Below, piece by piece: positions 28,252 through 37,490 of a DNA stretch of 64,000 nt (its first letter is position 1; the number at the start of each line of letters is the position of its first letter). Both the position numbers and the translations under genes were made by a program. This DNA comes from Mesorhizobium liriopis. Lineage in GTDB: Bacteria > Pseudomonadota > Alphaproteobacteria > Rhizobiales > Rhizobiaceae. The DNA is taken from NCBI RefSeq assembly GCF_024053505.1, contig NZ_JAMXQS010000007.1:355012-419011 (forward strand). Direction: 5' to 3'. A model generated the notes under the pieces. The model was not told the DNA's origin. It ran no database searches and was given only the letters and a program-made list of their open reading frames with translations.

Positions 28252-29076
28252 TCAGCGCCAGAATGGAGGAATTGTTTCCTCCAGACGCGGCCCGATCCGC
28301 AAAGGCGCGACCTTATCGGCCAATCCTGTGCGGTCGGAAATCTCGACGCCGACGCCGCAGATCGTCGCTGGGCCGCCGGCCGCCTCGAAACGTCCTTTCG
28401 GCACCTTCGACAAGAAGCGGTTGAGGGGCTCCTCTTTGTCCATGCCGAGCGAGGAATCGTAGTCGCCGCACATGCCGGCATCCGACAGATAGGCCGTGCC
28501 GCCGTTCAGAATCTGATGATCGGCCGTCGGACAGTGGGTATGCGTTCCCACTACGAGGCTCGCGCGGCCATCCACGAAATGGCCGAAGCACATCTTCTCG
28601 GAGGTGGCTTCCGCATGGAAATCGATGAGCGCCGCATCCGCCTGTTCGCCGAGCGGACAGGCCGCCAGTTCGCGCTCGGCGGCGGCAAAGGGGTCGTCGA
28701 GGTCGGGGCTCATGAAGACGCGGCCCATGATGTTCATCACCAGCACCCGCGCCCCGTTGCGCGCGACGAAGACGCTCGCGCCCCGGCCGGGCGTCCCCTT
28801 CGGAAAATTGACCGGACGCAGGAAGGCCTGCTCGTAGGAGGCCCATTCCAGCGCCTCGCGTTGGTCCCAGACATGGTTGCCGGTGGTCACCACATCGGCG
28901 CCCGCTTCCAGCGTGCGATGAAGGATGTCCTGCGTGATCCCGAAGCCGCCAGCCGCGTTCTCGCCGTTCACCACGACGAAATCGAGGTTCAGATCATTGC
29001 GAAGGGCAGGCAACTGTTCCCACACCGCCGTGCGGCCGGAGCGGCCCACCATGTCGCCAAGGAAAAGCAGTCTCAT
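28252..29076 (-). CDS. YmdB-type metallophosphoesterase (TIGR00282)
   Basis: 274-residue calcineurin-like phosphoesterase with all metal motifs: GDMVGRSGR (7-15), NGENAAGG, TGNHVWDQ and GTHTHCPTAD. Bacillus YmdB hydrolyses 2',3'-cyclic nucleotides and affects biofilm and RNase Y; the role in alphaproteobacteria is not established. ATGA overlap with fthC indicates a coupled two-gene operon. Confidence 0.93.
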   Translation of the reverse strand: MRLLFLGDMVGRSGRTAVWEQLPALRNDLNLDFVVVNGENAAGGFGITQDILHRTLEAGADVVTTGNHVWDQREALEWASYEQAFLRPVNFPKGTPGRGASVFVARNGARVLVMNIMGRVFMSPDLDDPFAAAERELAACPLGEQADAALIDFHAEATSEKMCFGHFVDGRASLVVGTHTHCPTADHQILNGGTAYLSDAGMCGDYDSSLGMDKEEPLNRFLSKVPKGRFEAAGGPATICGVGVEISDRTGLADKVAPLRIGPRLEETIPPFWR

Positions 29077-29675
29077 GAAAACACGTCCGAAAACCGGCGC
29101 AGACCGGATTCTGAGAAAAGGGCGGGCAGGGGAACGTCGTGAGGCTCGTCGGGCACCCGGGCAACCTCCTGGCAGTCGAAGGCGATGCCGAACAGCGCCG
29201 GCGCGATGCCCTTCTGTTCGAGCACGGCGATAGCCCGGTCGTAATAGCCCGCGCCATAGCCGATGCGATGGCCACGCCCGTCGAAAGCCGCGAGCGGCAC
29301 GAGCATGATGGTGGGATCGAGCACCGCCGCGTTCTCGGAGGGGCCTTGTGTGCCGAAGCCCATATCGACCATGGCGATGTCAGGGTGGAATTCGCGAAAG
29401 ACGATCGTGGTCTTGTCGAGGATCGCCGGCAGGCAAAGCCGCGCGCCGCGTTCGGCAAGACGCGTCATCAGCGGACGCACATCGAATTCCGAGCGCATCG
29501 GCCAGAAGCCGGATACCACCGTGCCGGGCGCGAACCGTATGACATTCGCGCCCGTTTCCGCCAGCTGCAGGGCGGCTTTCGCACGCCAGCCGGGATCGAG
29601 CGCATCGCGGCGGCCGAGCGCCTCGGCTCGCAAAGCCTTCTTGATCTGTTTGGAGTCTTCGGTCGCCACGCTCAT
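29073..29675 (-). CDS. fthC: 5-formyltetrahydrofolate cyclo-ligase
   Basis: Converts 5-formyl-THF to 5,10-methenyl-THF with ATP. The 200-residue protein carries the family signature GRGHRIGYGAGYYDR (about 136-150) and the substrate-binding segments SGFWPMRSEFDVRP and LVPLAAFD. It lies just downstream of the probable 6S RNA on the same strand, the order seen in many proteobacteria, and overlaps the ymdB-like gene by 4 bp. Confidence 0.95.
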   Translation of the reverse strand: MSVATEDSKQIKKALRAEALGRRDALDPGWRAKAALQLAETGANVIRFAPGTVVSGFWPMRSEFDVRPLMTRLAERGARLCLPAILDKTTIVFREFHPDIAMVDMGFGTQGPSENAAVLDPTIMLVPLAAFDGRGHRIGYGAGYYDRAIAVLEQKGIAPALFGIAFDCQEVARVPDEPHDVPLPALFSESGLRRFSDVFS

Positions 29676-29704
29676 GATGCTCTTATGGCGGGGCAGACAG
29701 GAAA

Positions 29705-29872
29705 TTCAAAGTGCGATCCACGACATCCGGTGAAGCAGTCGATCCCGGGAACCTACAGCGTAGGTGGGCGCCGTGTGAAAAGGCCCAGGAGCCAATTCAG
29801 GGACAGCTCCCTTAAGGATCGATAAGGCCCCGGGGAAATGTCGCTCCTGCCGAGAAGCGCAGACCGCAACCT
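29705..29872 (-). ncRNA. ssrS: Probable 6S RNA (SsrS)
   Basis: Read on the minus strand, the 5' segment AAAGGTTGCGGTC pairs with the 3' segment GATCGCACTTT (7-bp plus 4-bp helix). Further inward GCGACAT pairs with ATGTCGT, then a large unpaired bubble is flanked by TCGATCC/GGATCGA, and the top is a GC-rich branched hairpin. This long rod with a central bubble, the ~170-nt length and the place directly upstream of fthC all match 6S RNA, which mimics an open promoter and sequesters housekeeping RNA polymerase. A CTATAT -10 box lies at 29875-29880. Exact ends are uncertain. Confidence 0.75.
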
Positions 29873-30289
29873 TTATATAGCGCTGCTTCGTGCCTTCCGC
29901 CAGCGGGGGATGCGCGCCACGCGCGCCTGCCAGATCACGAGCATGGGAGTTGCGACCAGTTCAAGCATGAGCCCGATCTGATGCCCGAGCGAGGGTGCAC
30001 CCACCATCCCGAAGGATAGAAACCGGCCCAGGCCGCCCAGCACAGTGAGGGCCGCGAGCAGGCGAAAGCGCTCGCCTTTGCTTTCGATCTCCGGCACGCA
30101 GGACCACCAAGCCAACCCAAGCCCGAGAAGCAAACCGGACAAATAGCGGAAATGACTGTCGAGATCGCCGCTCCATGGCGGATCGATCCCGACGAACCCT
30201 GGACCTGCCACCAACCCCGCCGTGCCGGCGAGAACTGGAACCACGGCGAGCACCCCTACCACGCCCTGCAACACACCCCGTTCGCTCAT
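29873..30289 (-). CDS. DUF4345-type small membrane protein
   Basis: 138-residue protein with four hydrophobic helices (VLQGVVGVLAVVPVLAGTAG; FRYLSGLLLGLGLAWW; FRLLAALTVLGGLGRF; QIGLMLELVATPMLVIW), fitting the DUF4345 membrane family. The end of its coding region contains the -10 box of the 6S RNA gene. I preferred ATG 30289 over 30292 because GGAGAG is closer to proper spacing. No function is known. Confidence 0.8.
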   Translation of the reverse strand: MSERGVLQGVVGVLAVVPVLAGTAGLVAGPGFVGIDPPWSGDLDSHFRYLSGLLLGLGLAWWSCVPEIESKGERFRLLAALTVLGGLGRFLSFGMVGAPSLGHQIGLMLELVATPMLVIWQARVARIPRWRKARSSAI

Positions 30290-30428
30290 CATCTCTCCGC
30301 TGGCAGTGAGGCGGGCAGTAACGAAAAGTCGCTCATCAGAGTTTCAGGTGTAGCGCAAAATGTCCAATATTTGCGCGATTGGAGCGTAAGTTTTCTCGGT
30401 TAAGGAAAATTGATCGAGCAGCGTCGAT

Positions 30429-31511
30429 TCAAGCGCCGATGGCAGTTTCCCGTTCGCGATGCAGCAGTTCGCGCTTGCGCTCCACGCCCCAGGCATAGCC
30501 CGAAAGCGCGCCATCGCTTCGCACCACGCGATGGCAGGGCACCGCGATAGCCACATTGTTGGCGGCGCAGGCTTGTGCCACCGCACGCACGGCTTTCGGC
30601 GCACCGATCTGCTCCGCGATCTCCCCATAGCTCGCGGTCGTGCCCACCGGGATCGCGCGCAGAGCCTGCCAGACACGCTGCTGAAACACCGTGCCATGGA
30701 TGTCGAGCGGCAGATCGAGCCCAAGGCCGGGCGCTTCCACGAGGCCCACCACCTTGGCCACCAAGGTTTCGAAGCTGCCGTCACCGCCGATCAAGCGAGC
30801 CCGTGGGAAGCGGTCCTGGAGATCGCGCAACAAGGCCTCGGGATCGTCGCCGAGCAGGATCGCGCAGATGCCTTTTTCGCTCTGTGCGACAAGCAGGGCA
30901 CCCAGCGAGCTTTCCGCGATGGCGAAGCGGATTTCGGCGCCCCCGCCGCCCTTGCGGAAACGGGTCGGCGTCATGCCGAGCACCGCATTCGACTGTTCGT
31001 AGAAGCGGCTCGAGGCGTTGAAGCCGGCATCATAGATCGCCGCCGTTACGCTGCCGTTTCCGTCCACAAGCGCTTCACGCACGCGCTTCGCCCGATGTGC
31101 CGCGCCATAGGCCTTGGGCGTCAAACCCGTGGCCGCCTTGAACAGCCGGTGAAGGTGGAAGGGGCTCAGATTCAGTTTGGCCGCGAGCGCGTCGAGGCTT
31201 GGCATCTCCTCCGCCGTTTCGATCAACCGGCAGGCCTCGGTGACCAGGACCGCGTTGCGCGTCTCCACGCTCTCGCCCTTCGGCTTGCACCGCAGGCAGG
31301 CACGAAAACCCGCGTCTTCCGCCTCGATGGGTGACGCGAAGAACGAAACATTTTCCCGCTTGGCCGTGCGCGAAGCGCAGGACGGACGGCAGTAGATGCC
31401 CGTGGTGCGCACGGCATAAACGAATTCATCGTCCGCAGCCTTGTCGCGCCTGAGCACGGCCTGCCAGCGCGGATCGTTCGTATTTGTTTTGGTTTCAAGA
31501 GCGAGTGTCAT
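30429..31511 (-). CDS. ada: Ada: DNA alkylation repair methyltransferase and AraC-type activator
   Basis: Full-length Ada of 360 aa. The N-terminal zinc domain has Cys41, Cys45, Cys72 and Cys75 (GIYCRPSC; ACLRC), with Cys41 matching the residue that accepts methyl groups from phosphotriesters. An AraC helix-turn-helix follows (about 85-185). The C-terminal O6-methylguanine methyltransferase domain has active Cys326 in PCHR. All three activities are expected, including self-activation after methylation. No clear Ada box is visible upstream. Confidence 0.94.
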   Translation of the reverse strand: MTLALETKTNTNDPRWQAVLRRDKAADDEFVYAVRTTGIYCRPSCASRTAKRENVSFFASPIEAEDAGFRACLRCKPKGESVETRNAVLVTEACRLIETAEEMPSLDALAAKLNLSPFHLHRLFKAATGLTPKAYGAAHRAKRVREALVDGNGSVTAAIYDAGFNASSRFYEQSNAVLGMTPTRFRKGGGGAEIRFAIAESSLGALLVAQSEKGICAILLGDDPEALLRDLQDRFPRARLIGGDGSFETLVAKVVGLVEAPGLGLDLPLDIHGTVFQQRVWQALRAIPVGTTASYGEIAEQIGAPKAVRAVAQACAANNVAIAVPCHRVVRSDGALSGYAWGVERKRELLHRERETAIGA

Positions 31512-31682
31512 GGCTTCAAGCGCCTTTCTATCAGCTTTGAGCCGAAACTACGCCTGCTCTCGCTCGTGCTCACTCCGATCCTTGCTTTCAAATCCTCTCG
31601 GCTGGCCCAGCATGCGAGCGGTTGCATGATCCACCGAATTGCCCATTGTGCGGATGACGCAAGATCAGGATGCCCTTCCACG

Positions 31683-33272
31683 ATGCACGACTACACCCGT
31701 CCCGGCCGCGCGGTGGCCTATGCGGCGAACGCCATGTGCGCCACCTCGCATCCTCTCGCAGCCAAGACCGCGCTCGACATCATCGCGCAGGGCGGCAATG
31801 CGGTGGATGCGGCGGTGGCCGGCGCGCTGGTGCTGACCTTCTGCGAGCCGATGATGTGTGGGCTTGGGGGCGATGTCTTTGCGATGATCCGCCTGCCCGA
31901 AACCGGCGAACTGATCGGGCTCAACGGTTCGGGCCGCGCCCCGGCTGGGCTCGATGCACAGGTCCTGCGCGATCAGGGATTCGACAAGGTGCCGCCCAAT
32001 TCCGTGCATGCGGTGATGGTGCCGGGTGCGGTCGATGCGTTCAGCCGGCTGATCGGCGAGCGCGGCAATCTCGATCTGGTCGCCGTGCTCGCACCCGCTA
32101 TCCGGGCAGCGGAAGAAGGTGTTCCGGTTTGCCGCCGCTCGGCCTTCGACTGGCGCGACGAATGGGGCCAGTTGCAGGCTCACGGACGCGACCATTACCT
32201 GAAGGACGGGGCGCCATACGCGGAAGGCGATCTGTTTCGCTCACAGGCGCAGGCCGAGGCGTTGAAACTTATCGCGCGCGAAGGGGCCGACGCCTTTTAT
32301 CGCGGCGCCATCGCCGAGGACATGGTGGACAGTTTGCGCGAAGCCGGCGGCCTGCACACGGCTGACGACTTCGCCGCCACGCGCGCCACGGCCGTCACAC
32401 CCATTTCCACCGATTATCACGGCACGACGCTCCACGAACTGCCGCCGAACGGGCAGGGCGCGACGGCACTTCTGCTCGCCAACATCCTCGCCCGCTTCGA
32501 TCTTGCCAAGCTCGATCCCAATGGTGCCCAGCGCATTCACATCGAGGCAGAGGCCACGCGACTCGCCTATGATGCGCGGCGTCGTTTCCTGGCCGACCCC
32601 GACCATGCGACGCTCAGGCTCGACCATATGCTGAGCCTCGACACCGCCGACAGGCTCGCTTCCCTGATCGATCCGAAGCGCGCGAGCCACGATCTCGACC
32701 GCCGCGCGGAAGCCGTGCATCGCGACACGGTCTATATCACGGTCGTCGACCAAAACCGCATGGCGGTGTCGCTGATCTATTCGGTGTTCTGGGCCTTCGG
32801 CTCAGGCCTTGCCTCCAGGCGCTTCGGCATCTCCTTGCAGAACCGCGGTGCCGGCTTCAACCTGTTCGAAGGGCACTTCAACGAGTTGAAGGGCGGCAAG
32901 CGGCCGCTGCATACGCTGATCCCCGGCTTCGCCGAGCGGGCAGGGGCCTATTCGATCCCCTTCGGCGTCATGGGTGGCATGTATCAGGCCACCGGCCACG
33001 CGCATTTTTTGTCCAATGTGGTGGATTGGGGGATGGATGTTCAGGCGGCCATCGATGCGCCGCGCGCCTTCGCCGATCCCGAAACGGGCCTGCTCGACAT
33101 CGAGGCCGGCTTCGAGCCATCTGTCATGGCCGAACTCGAGGCCATGGGCCACAAGATCAACCGCGTGCCGATCGGCATGGGCGGTGGTCAGGCGATCCAG
33201 ATCGACTGGCAACGCGGCGTGCTGGCGGGCGGAACGGATTTCCGCAAGGATGGCCTGGCGCTGGGGTTCTAG
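31683..33272 (+). CDS. Gamma-glutamyltransferase family protein
   Basis: 529-residue Ntn-hydrolase of the GGT family. The presumed autoprocessing nucleophile is Thr349 in HRDTVYITVVDQ. Family blocks include AQGGNAVDAAVAG, MMCGLGGDVFAM, ELPPNGQG and GGMYQATGHAH. There is no signal peptide, so it is probably cytosolic, unlike periplasmic E. coli GGT; cephalosporin acylases of the same family cannot be excluded. ATG 31683 begins the conserved part; a longer frame to 31566 lacks similarity. Confidence 0.9.
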   Translation: MHDYTRPGRAVAYAANAMCATSHPLAAKTALDIIAQGGNAVDAAVAGALVLTFCEPMMCGLGGDVFAMIRLPETGELIGLNGSGRAPAGLDAQVLRDQGFDKVPPNSVHAVMVPGAVDAFSRLIGERGNLDLVAVLAPAIRAAEEGVPVCRRSAFDWRDEWGQLQAHGRDHYLKDGAPYAEGDLFRSQAQAEALKLIAREGADAFYRGAIAEDMVDSLREAGGLHTADDFAATRATAVTPISTDYHGTTLHELPPNGQGATALLLANILARFDLAKLDPNGAQRIHIEAEATRLAYDARRRFLADPDHATLRLDHMLSLDTADRLASLIDPKRASHDLDRRAEAVHRDTVYITVVDQNRMAVSLIYSVFWAFGSGLASRRFGISLQNRGAGFNLFEGHFNELKGGKRPLHTLIPGFAERAGAYSIPFGVMGGMYQATGHAHFLSNVVDWGMDVQAAIDAPRAFADPETGLLDIEAGFEPSVMAELEAMGHKINRVPIGMGGGQAIQIDWQRGVLAGGTDFRKDGLALGF

Positions 33273-33609
33273 AGCGGAAACAGCTCCAAGGGCGCATTGG
33301 TCTGGGTGCTGACCGTTGAAGCGTCCGGGAGGCGGCACCATCACCGCCACTCCTTATCCGACAAGGGGAAGGAAGGACGTCATCGTTGAAATCACCTTCG
33401 AAGCTTGAGGCATAGCCTGAGGGTCAAGGCGCTACGCCAGTGCCCTCTCTCCCCCTTTTTTGGGAGTGAGAAGCGACAGAAGCAGGCTGGCGAAAAGCCA
33501 TGGAGATGGCTTTTCGAGCGCCGAGCGCCTTGAGCCACGCGAAAGGCAGACAAAGGGCGGGGTGATGTCTCCGCCCGCGCGCCCATCAACAAGCAGCCGA
33601 GCTCAGCCT
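33273..33609. other. 337-bp intergenic region with hairpins
   Basis: No gene seen. It contains a perfect 11-bp inverted repeat with a 4-nt loop, CGAAAAGCCAT-GGAG-ATGGCTTTTCG (33491-33516), with no adjacent T-run. A stem GGGCGG/CCGCCC followed on the minus strand by TTTGTCTG (33550-33577) can terminate pyk. Confidence 0.5.
33550..33577 (-). terminator. Likely terminator of pyk
   Basis: On the minus strand GCGGGCGG, a 10-nt loop and CCGCCC are followed by TTTGTC, about 35 bp after the pyk stop codon. The T-tract is short, so confidence is moderate. Confidence 0.5.
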
Positions 33610-35049
33610 TCAGCGAGGTCCGACGCCGTTCGCGCTGCCGAGATAAGCGATCCTCAGCATGTTCGTGGTGCCGGGTGTCCGCAGCGGCACGCCGGCCATG
33701 ATGATCACGCGCTCGCCGGCATTGCCGAATTTTTCTTCCTGGGTGATGCGGCAGGCGCGGTTGACCATGTCGTCGAGATCGGCCGCATCTTCGGTCACCA
33801 CGCAATGGGTGCCCCACAGAAGCGACAGGCGGCGCGCAGTGCCGAGCACGGGCGAAAGCGCGATGATCGGCACGCGGGGACGCTCGCGGGCGGCGCGCAG
33901 GCCCGTATTGCCCGATGCCGTATAGGTGACGATGGCGGCGAGCTTCAGCGTGTCCGCCATCTGGCGCGCGGCGGCCGAGACGGCATCCGCACTGGTCGCC
34001 TGGGGGTCCGTGCGCTGGGCGTGGATGATGCCATCATAGGTCGGATCGGCTTCCACCTTGCGCGCGATGCGGTCCATGGTGGCGACGGCTTCCGTCGGAT
34101 ACTGGCCCGCCGCACTTTCGGCCGAGAGCATGATGGCATCCGCGCCTTCGAACACGGCGGTCGCCACGTCCGACACTTCCGCGCGCGTCGGTACGGGCGC
34201 GGTGATCATCGATTCGAGCATCTGGGTCGCGACCACCACCGGCTTGCCAGCGCGGCGCGCCGCGCGCGTGATCTGCTTCTGCACCCCCGGCACCGATTCG
34301 AGCGGCATTTCGACGCCCAGATCGCCACGCGCCACCATGATGGCGTCCGACAGGTCCATGATCTCGGGCAGGCGCTGGACGGCCTGCGGCTTTTCGATCT
34401 TGGACATGATCAGCGCCCGGCCGCGTGCGATCTTGCGCGCCTCGGCCAGATCCTCGGGCCGCTGCACGAAGGAAAGCGCGATCCAGTCGACATCGTTTTC
34501 GAGCGCCGCGTCGAGGTCCTTGCGGTCCTTCTCGGTGAGCGCGCCGACCGGCAGGTCGGTGTCGGGCAGGCTCACGCCCTTGCGGTCGGAGATGGTGCGG
34601 CCGGCGACCACCTCGCAAATGATCTGGCGGCCATTCGTTTCAACCGCGCGCAACTCGAGCTTGCCGTCATCGATCAGGAGGCGATGGCCCGGCTCGACCG
34701 ATTCGAGGATTTCGGGATGGGGCAGGTGAACGCGCGTGTTGTCGCCGGGCTCGGTGTTGTCGTCGAGCGTGAAGAGCTGGCCGAGCTGCAGCTCTTCCTT
34801 GGTGTTCTTGAACTTGCCGACGCGCAGCTTCGGGCCCTGAAGGTCCGCGAGAATGCCGATGGGCCGGCCGACTGCCGCTTCCACCGCGCGGATGCGGCCG
34901 ACAAGCGCCTTCAGGAGAGCGTGGTCCGTATGGCTCATATTGATGCGGAAGACATCGGCTCCCGCCTCGAAGAGCTTGCGGATCATCGCCTCCTCGCTGG
35001 AAGCAGGGCCCAGCGTGGCAAGAATCTTCACTTTGCGGTTGCGTCTCAT
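33610..35049 (-). CDS. pyk: Pyruvate kinase
   Basis: Last step of glycolysis, PEP + ADP to pyruvate + ATP; 479 aa. The N-terminus RRNRKVKILATLGPASS, metal/substrate motif IMSKIEKPQAV, MVARGDLGVEMPLE and MLESMI form the complete active site. Start 35049 begins MRRNRKVK; the 12-residue upstream extension is not conserved in the family. It is followed by DUF1036, N-formylglutamate amidohydrolase, DUF1244 and DUF2312 genes, a grouping often seen in Rhizobiales. Confidence 0.96.
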   Translation of the reverse strand: MRRNRKVKILATLGPASSEEAMIRKLFEAGADVFRINMSHTDHALLKALVGRIRAVEAAVGRPIGILADLQGPKLRVGKFKNTKEELQLGQLFTLDDNTEPGDNTRVHLPHPEILESVEPGHRLLIDDGKLELRAVETNGRQIICEVVAGRTISDRKGVSLPDTDLPVGALTEKDRKDLDAALENDVDWIALSFVQRPEDLAEARKIARGRALIMSKIEKPQAVQRLPEIMDLSDAIMVARGDLGVEMPLESVPGVQKQITRAARRAGKPVVVATQMLESMITAPVPTRAEVSDVATAVFEGADAIMLSAESAAGQYPTEAVATMDRIARKVEADPTYDGIIHAQRTDPQATSADAVSAAARQMADTLKLAAIVTYTASGNTGLRAARERPRVPIIALSPVLGTARRLSLLWGTHCVVTEDAADLDDMVNRACRITQEEKFGNAGERVIIMAGVPLRTPGTTNMLRIAYLGSANGVGPR

Positions 35050-35118
35050 TGCATCACTCTCGGTGCGGCCCGAAAATTCGGGCACGCACTGAAGCGACGC
35101 ACCCGACAGGCCCGGTCT

Positions 35119-35649
35119 TTATGGATTGCCGACGGGCGCCGTCGGCGTCGTGGGCGCAGGTGCAGCCCCGGCTTCGTTGTTGGCGGCAGGCGCGTTCTCG
35201 TCGGTCAGCTGGACCATCCAGCTCGACTGCTCGCCCGTGTCGTATTCCTGGAAACCCGAACGCTGGAAGCCGCGCGCCAGGCAGTCGGACACGCCGGCCA
35301 CCTTGAACTCTTTTTCGGCGACGCACATGTTGATCGGGCCTTCCCAGCGTCCGCCGCGCTCGGCATCCTCGGCATAGAGGTAGTAGAAGCGCGAGGACAA
35401 GGCGCCCTCGATCAGCGTCTTGCAGCTCGAGCCTTCCACATGCCACCAGCCTTCGGTAACCCAGCCGGCCTGCGCGCGATAACCGATGGCGACGCCGACG
35501 AGGTTCTGCGTGGCGTTGCAGACGCGAAAGTCGGCATGGGCCGCGGGCGCGAAGAAGAAAGACGCGCCGCAGGCCGCAAGCGCCCCCAGAGCCCAGCGGC
35601 GAAACGCGCCCCGAGACGTCATGGCTTGCGTGAAAATGTCCGGCGACAT
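35119..35649 (-). CDS. DUF1036 exported protein
   Basis: 176-residue DUF1036 protein with an N-terminal export signal (about 14-40, RRWALGALAACGASFFFAPAAHA). The mature domain starts DFRVCNATQNLVGVAIGYRA and contains the paired Cys-rich segments GSSCKTLIEG, INMCVAEKEF and SDCLARGF. The tail is Ala/Pro/Thr rich. ATG 35649 has GGGAAG upstream; ATG 35622 would give a shorter signal. Biochemical role unknown. Confidence 0.85.
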   Translation of the reverse strand: MSPDIFTQAMTSRGAFRRWALGALAACGASFFFAPAAHADFRVCNATQNLVGVAIGYRAQAGWVTEGWWHVEGSSCKTLIEGALSSRFYYLYAEDAERGGRWEGPINMCVAEKEFKVAGVSDCLARGFQRSGFQEYDTGEQSSWMVQLTDENAPAANNEAGAAPAPTTPTAPVGNP

Positions 35650-35853
35650 GGGCTTCCCATCTTTCTGCGCCCTTTTGAGAGAGTTGCAGCACGCTGTCAA
35701 CGCGTGACAGCATGTGCTTCAAACCGATTTAAGAGCGAACAACCCCTATGAAACCCGGCTTCACTTGCCTGCAACTGGAACGGCTTGATGGCATTGCCCG
35801 CGTTGCACGGCTCAAACTCTCGTGAAACAAGCGGCGCGGTTGCAACGGGACGC

Positions 35854-36675
35854 ATGGCTTTGACCCAAGATCGACAGGCTGTTTCCGCTTTCGAGACGAT
35901 CGCCGGCGACTTCTCGCGCGGCCTTCTTCTCGTCTGCGACCATGCCCGCAATGCGTTGCCCCCCGAATATGGCGATCTCGGCCTGCCACCCGAAGCGCTG
36001 GGGCGCCACATCGCCTACGATATCGGCGCGGAAGCCGTGACGCGCGCTTTGAGCCGCCGGCTCGGTGCGCCGGCCGTGATGGCCGGTTTCTCGCGCCTTT
36101 TGATCGACCCCAATCGCGGCGCGGACGACCCGACGCTGATACGCCAGCTCTATGACGGCACGGTGATCCCGCGAAACTATCCCTTGAGCGCGCAAGAACG
36201 GGAGCGCCGGCTCGACACTTGGTACCGCCCCTATCATCGCGCGGTCGAGGAAGCGGCCGCACGGGTGGCTGAAACCAGCGGCCATGCGCCCTTCATCCTG
36301 TCAGTCCACTCCTTCACGCCACGCCTCGTTTCGCGTGAGGGAAGCGAGCCGCGCCCTTGGCATGTCGGCATTCTCTGGGACACCGACCACCGCGCCGCAT
36401 GGCCGCTGATCGAGGGGCTCGCCGCCTTGCCCGCCGGCATCGTGGTCGGCGACAACGAACCCTATGACGGGGCTCTGCGGGGAGATTCCATGTTTCAGCA
36501 TGCGATCGTGCCGGGCTATGCCCATGCGCTGGTCGAGATCAGGCAGGACCTCATCGCCTCGCTGGAAGGTGCGGAAGAATGGGCCGAGCGCCTGGCGCCC
36601 ATCGTTGACGCGGTGAACCGGCGTCCCGATATGCACGAGGTGCAGCATTTCGGCTCGCGTACGGGGCCGCTTTAG
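35854..36675 (+). CDS. N-formylglutamate amidohydrolase family protein
   Basis: 273-residue zinc hydrolase of the FGase family (HutG-like). Recognisable segments are LLLVCDHARNALPPEYGDLGL, DPNRGADDPTLI, LSVHSFTPRL and GDNEPYDG. Family members release formate from N-formyl-L-glutamate at the end of a histidine degradation route, but no hut genes are near, so the substrate is open. I chose ATG 35854; an upstream frame to 35785 has no supporting ribosome site. Confidence 0.88.
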   Translation: MALTQDRQAVSAFETIAGDFSRGLLLVCDHARNALPPEYGDLGLPPEALGRHIAYDIGAEAVTRALSRRLGAPAVMAGFSRLLIDPNRGADDPTLIRQLYDGTVIPRNYPLSAQERERRLDTWYRPYHRAVEEAAARVAETSGHAPFILSVHSFTPRLVSREGSEPRPWHVGILWDTDHRAAWPLIEGLAALPAGIVVGDNEPYDGALRGDSMFQHAIVPGYAHALVEIRQDLIASLEGAEEWAERLAPIVDAVNRRPDMHEVQHFGSRTGPL

Positions 36676-36748
36676 AGCAATTCCAGCAAACTGCGGAGCG
36701 GTCTTGCGCCCGGAATGGCGACCGTATCGATGCTTCAAGGAGATCAGC

Positions 36749-37048
36749 ATGGACGACGCGCAGAAAGAAAAGTTCGAGGCCGCCGCGTTTCGCCGCCTCG
36801 TCGCGCATCTGCGGGAGCGAACCGATGTGCAGAACATCGACCTGATGAACCTCGCTGGCTTCTGCCGCAACTGTCTGTCGAACTGGTATCGCGAGGCGGC
36901 GGAAGCGGAGGGCGAGCCGATCTCCAAGGATAAATCACGCGAAGTGATTTATGGCATGCCCTATGCCGAGTGGCAGGCGCGCTACCAGCGCGAGGCGAGC
37001 CCCGAGCAGAAAGCGGCGTTCGAGGAGAACAAGCCGCAAGGCCACTGA
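36749..37048 (+). CDS. DUF1244 domain protein
   Basis: 99-residue DUF1244 protein containing the conserved helix-rich core [37 protein letters not shown] and [19 protein letters not shown] lies 6 nt before the ATG. The two Cys residues (FCRNC) are conserved in the family and may bind metal. Function unknown. Confidence 0.93.
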   Translation: MDDAQKEKFEAAAFRRLVAHLRERTDVQNIDLMNLAGFCRNCLSNWYREAAEAEGEPISKDKSREVIYGMPYAEWQARYQREASPEQKAAFEENKPQGH

Positions 37049-37163
37049 TCCTCTTCCGTTCTCGTTAACCATGGCTCAACCGCTCGCGAGGCATGAGGAG
37101 GAGAACCCAAGCGGGCCCGTCGCCTTTGGCGATTCCCGCGTGAGCACTTCGAGGGATGCAACG

Positions 37164-37418
37164 GTGAGCGAACAAGACGAAGTCCAGAATGTCGCCGCAG
37201 GCCAGCTGCGTGCGATCATCGAGCGCATCGAGCGCCTGGAAGAAGACAAGAAGCAGGTGCAGGAAGACATCAAGGATGTCTATGCCGAGGCCAAAGGCAC
37301 GGGCTTCGACACGAAAGCCCTGCGCTCCATCGTGCGCCTGCGGAAAAAGGAAGCGTCCGAGCGCGAGGAAGAGGAAGCGATCCTCGACCTCTACAAGGCC
37401 GCGCTCGGCATGGTCTGA
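37164..37418 (+). CDS. DUF2312 (GapR-like) DNA-binding protein
   Basis: 84-residue protein with the DUF2312 core [40 protein letters not shown] and [17 protein letters not shown]. The Caulobacter member GapR binds overtwisted AT-rich DNA as a dimer of dimers and affects replication. I chose GTG 37164 (GAGGGA 7 nt upstream), matching the usual 80-90 aa; an ATG at 37071 would add an unlike N-terminus. Confidence 0.9.
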   Translation: MSEQDEVQNVAAGQLRAIIERIERLEEDKKQVQEDIKDVYAEAKGTGFDTKALRSIVRLRKKEASEREEEEAILDLYKAALGMV

Positions 37419-37461
37419 GCGCAGACGCGCCCACTGACCTGAAATTTTCCGGCAATTTTGG

Positions 37462-37490
37462 CAGGGTGCGTGAAAACGCACCCTGTTTTG
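37462..37490 (+). terminator. Intrinsic terminator after DUF2312 gene
   Basis: A perfect 10-bp stem CAGGGTGCGT/ACGCACCCTG with a GAAA loop is followed by TTTT. Confidence 0.88.

Noticed and set aside
33460..35751. A 763-codon open frame antisense to pyk
   Set aside because: Shadow of the pyruvate kinase gene caused by GC-rich codon use; no recognisable domain.
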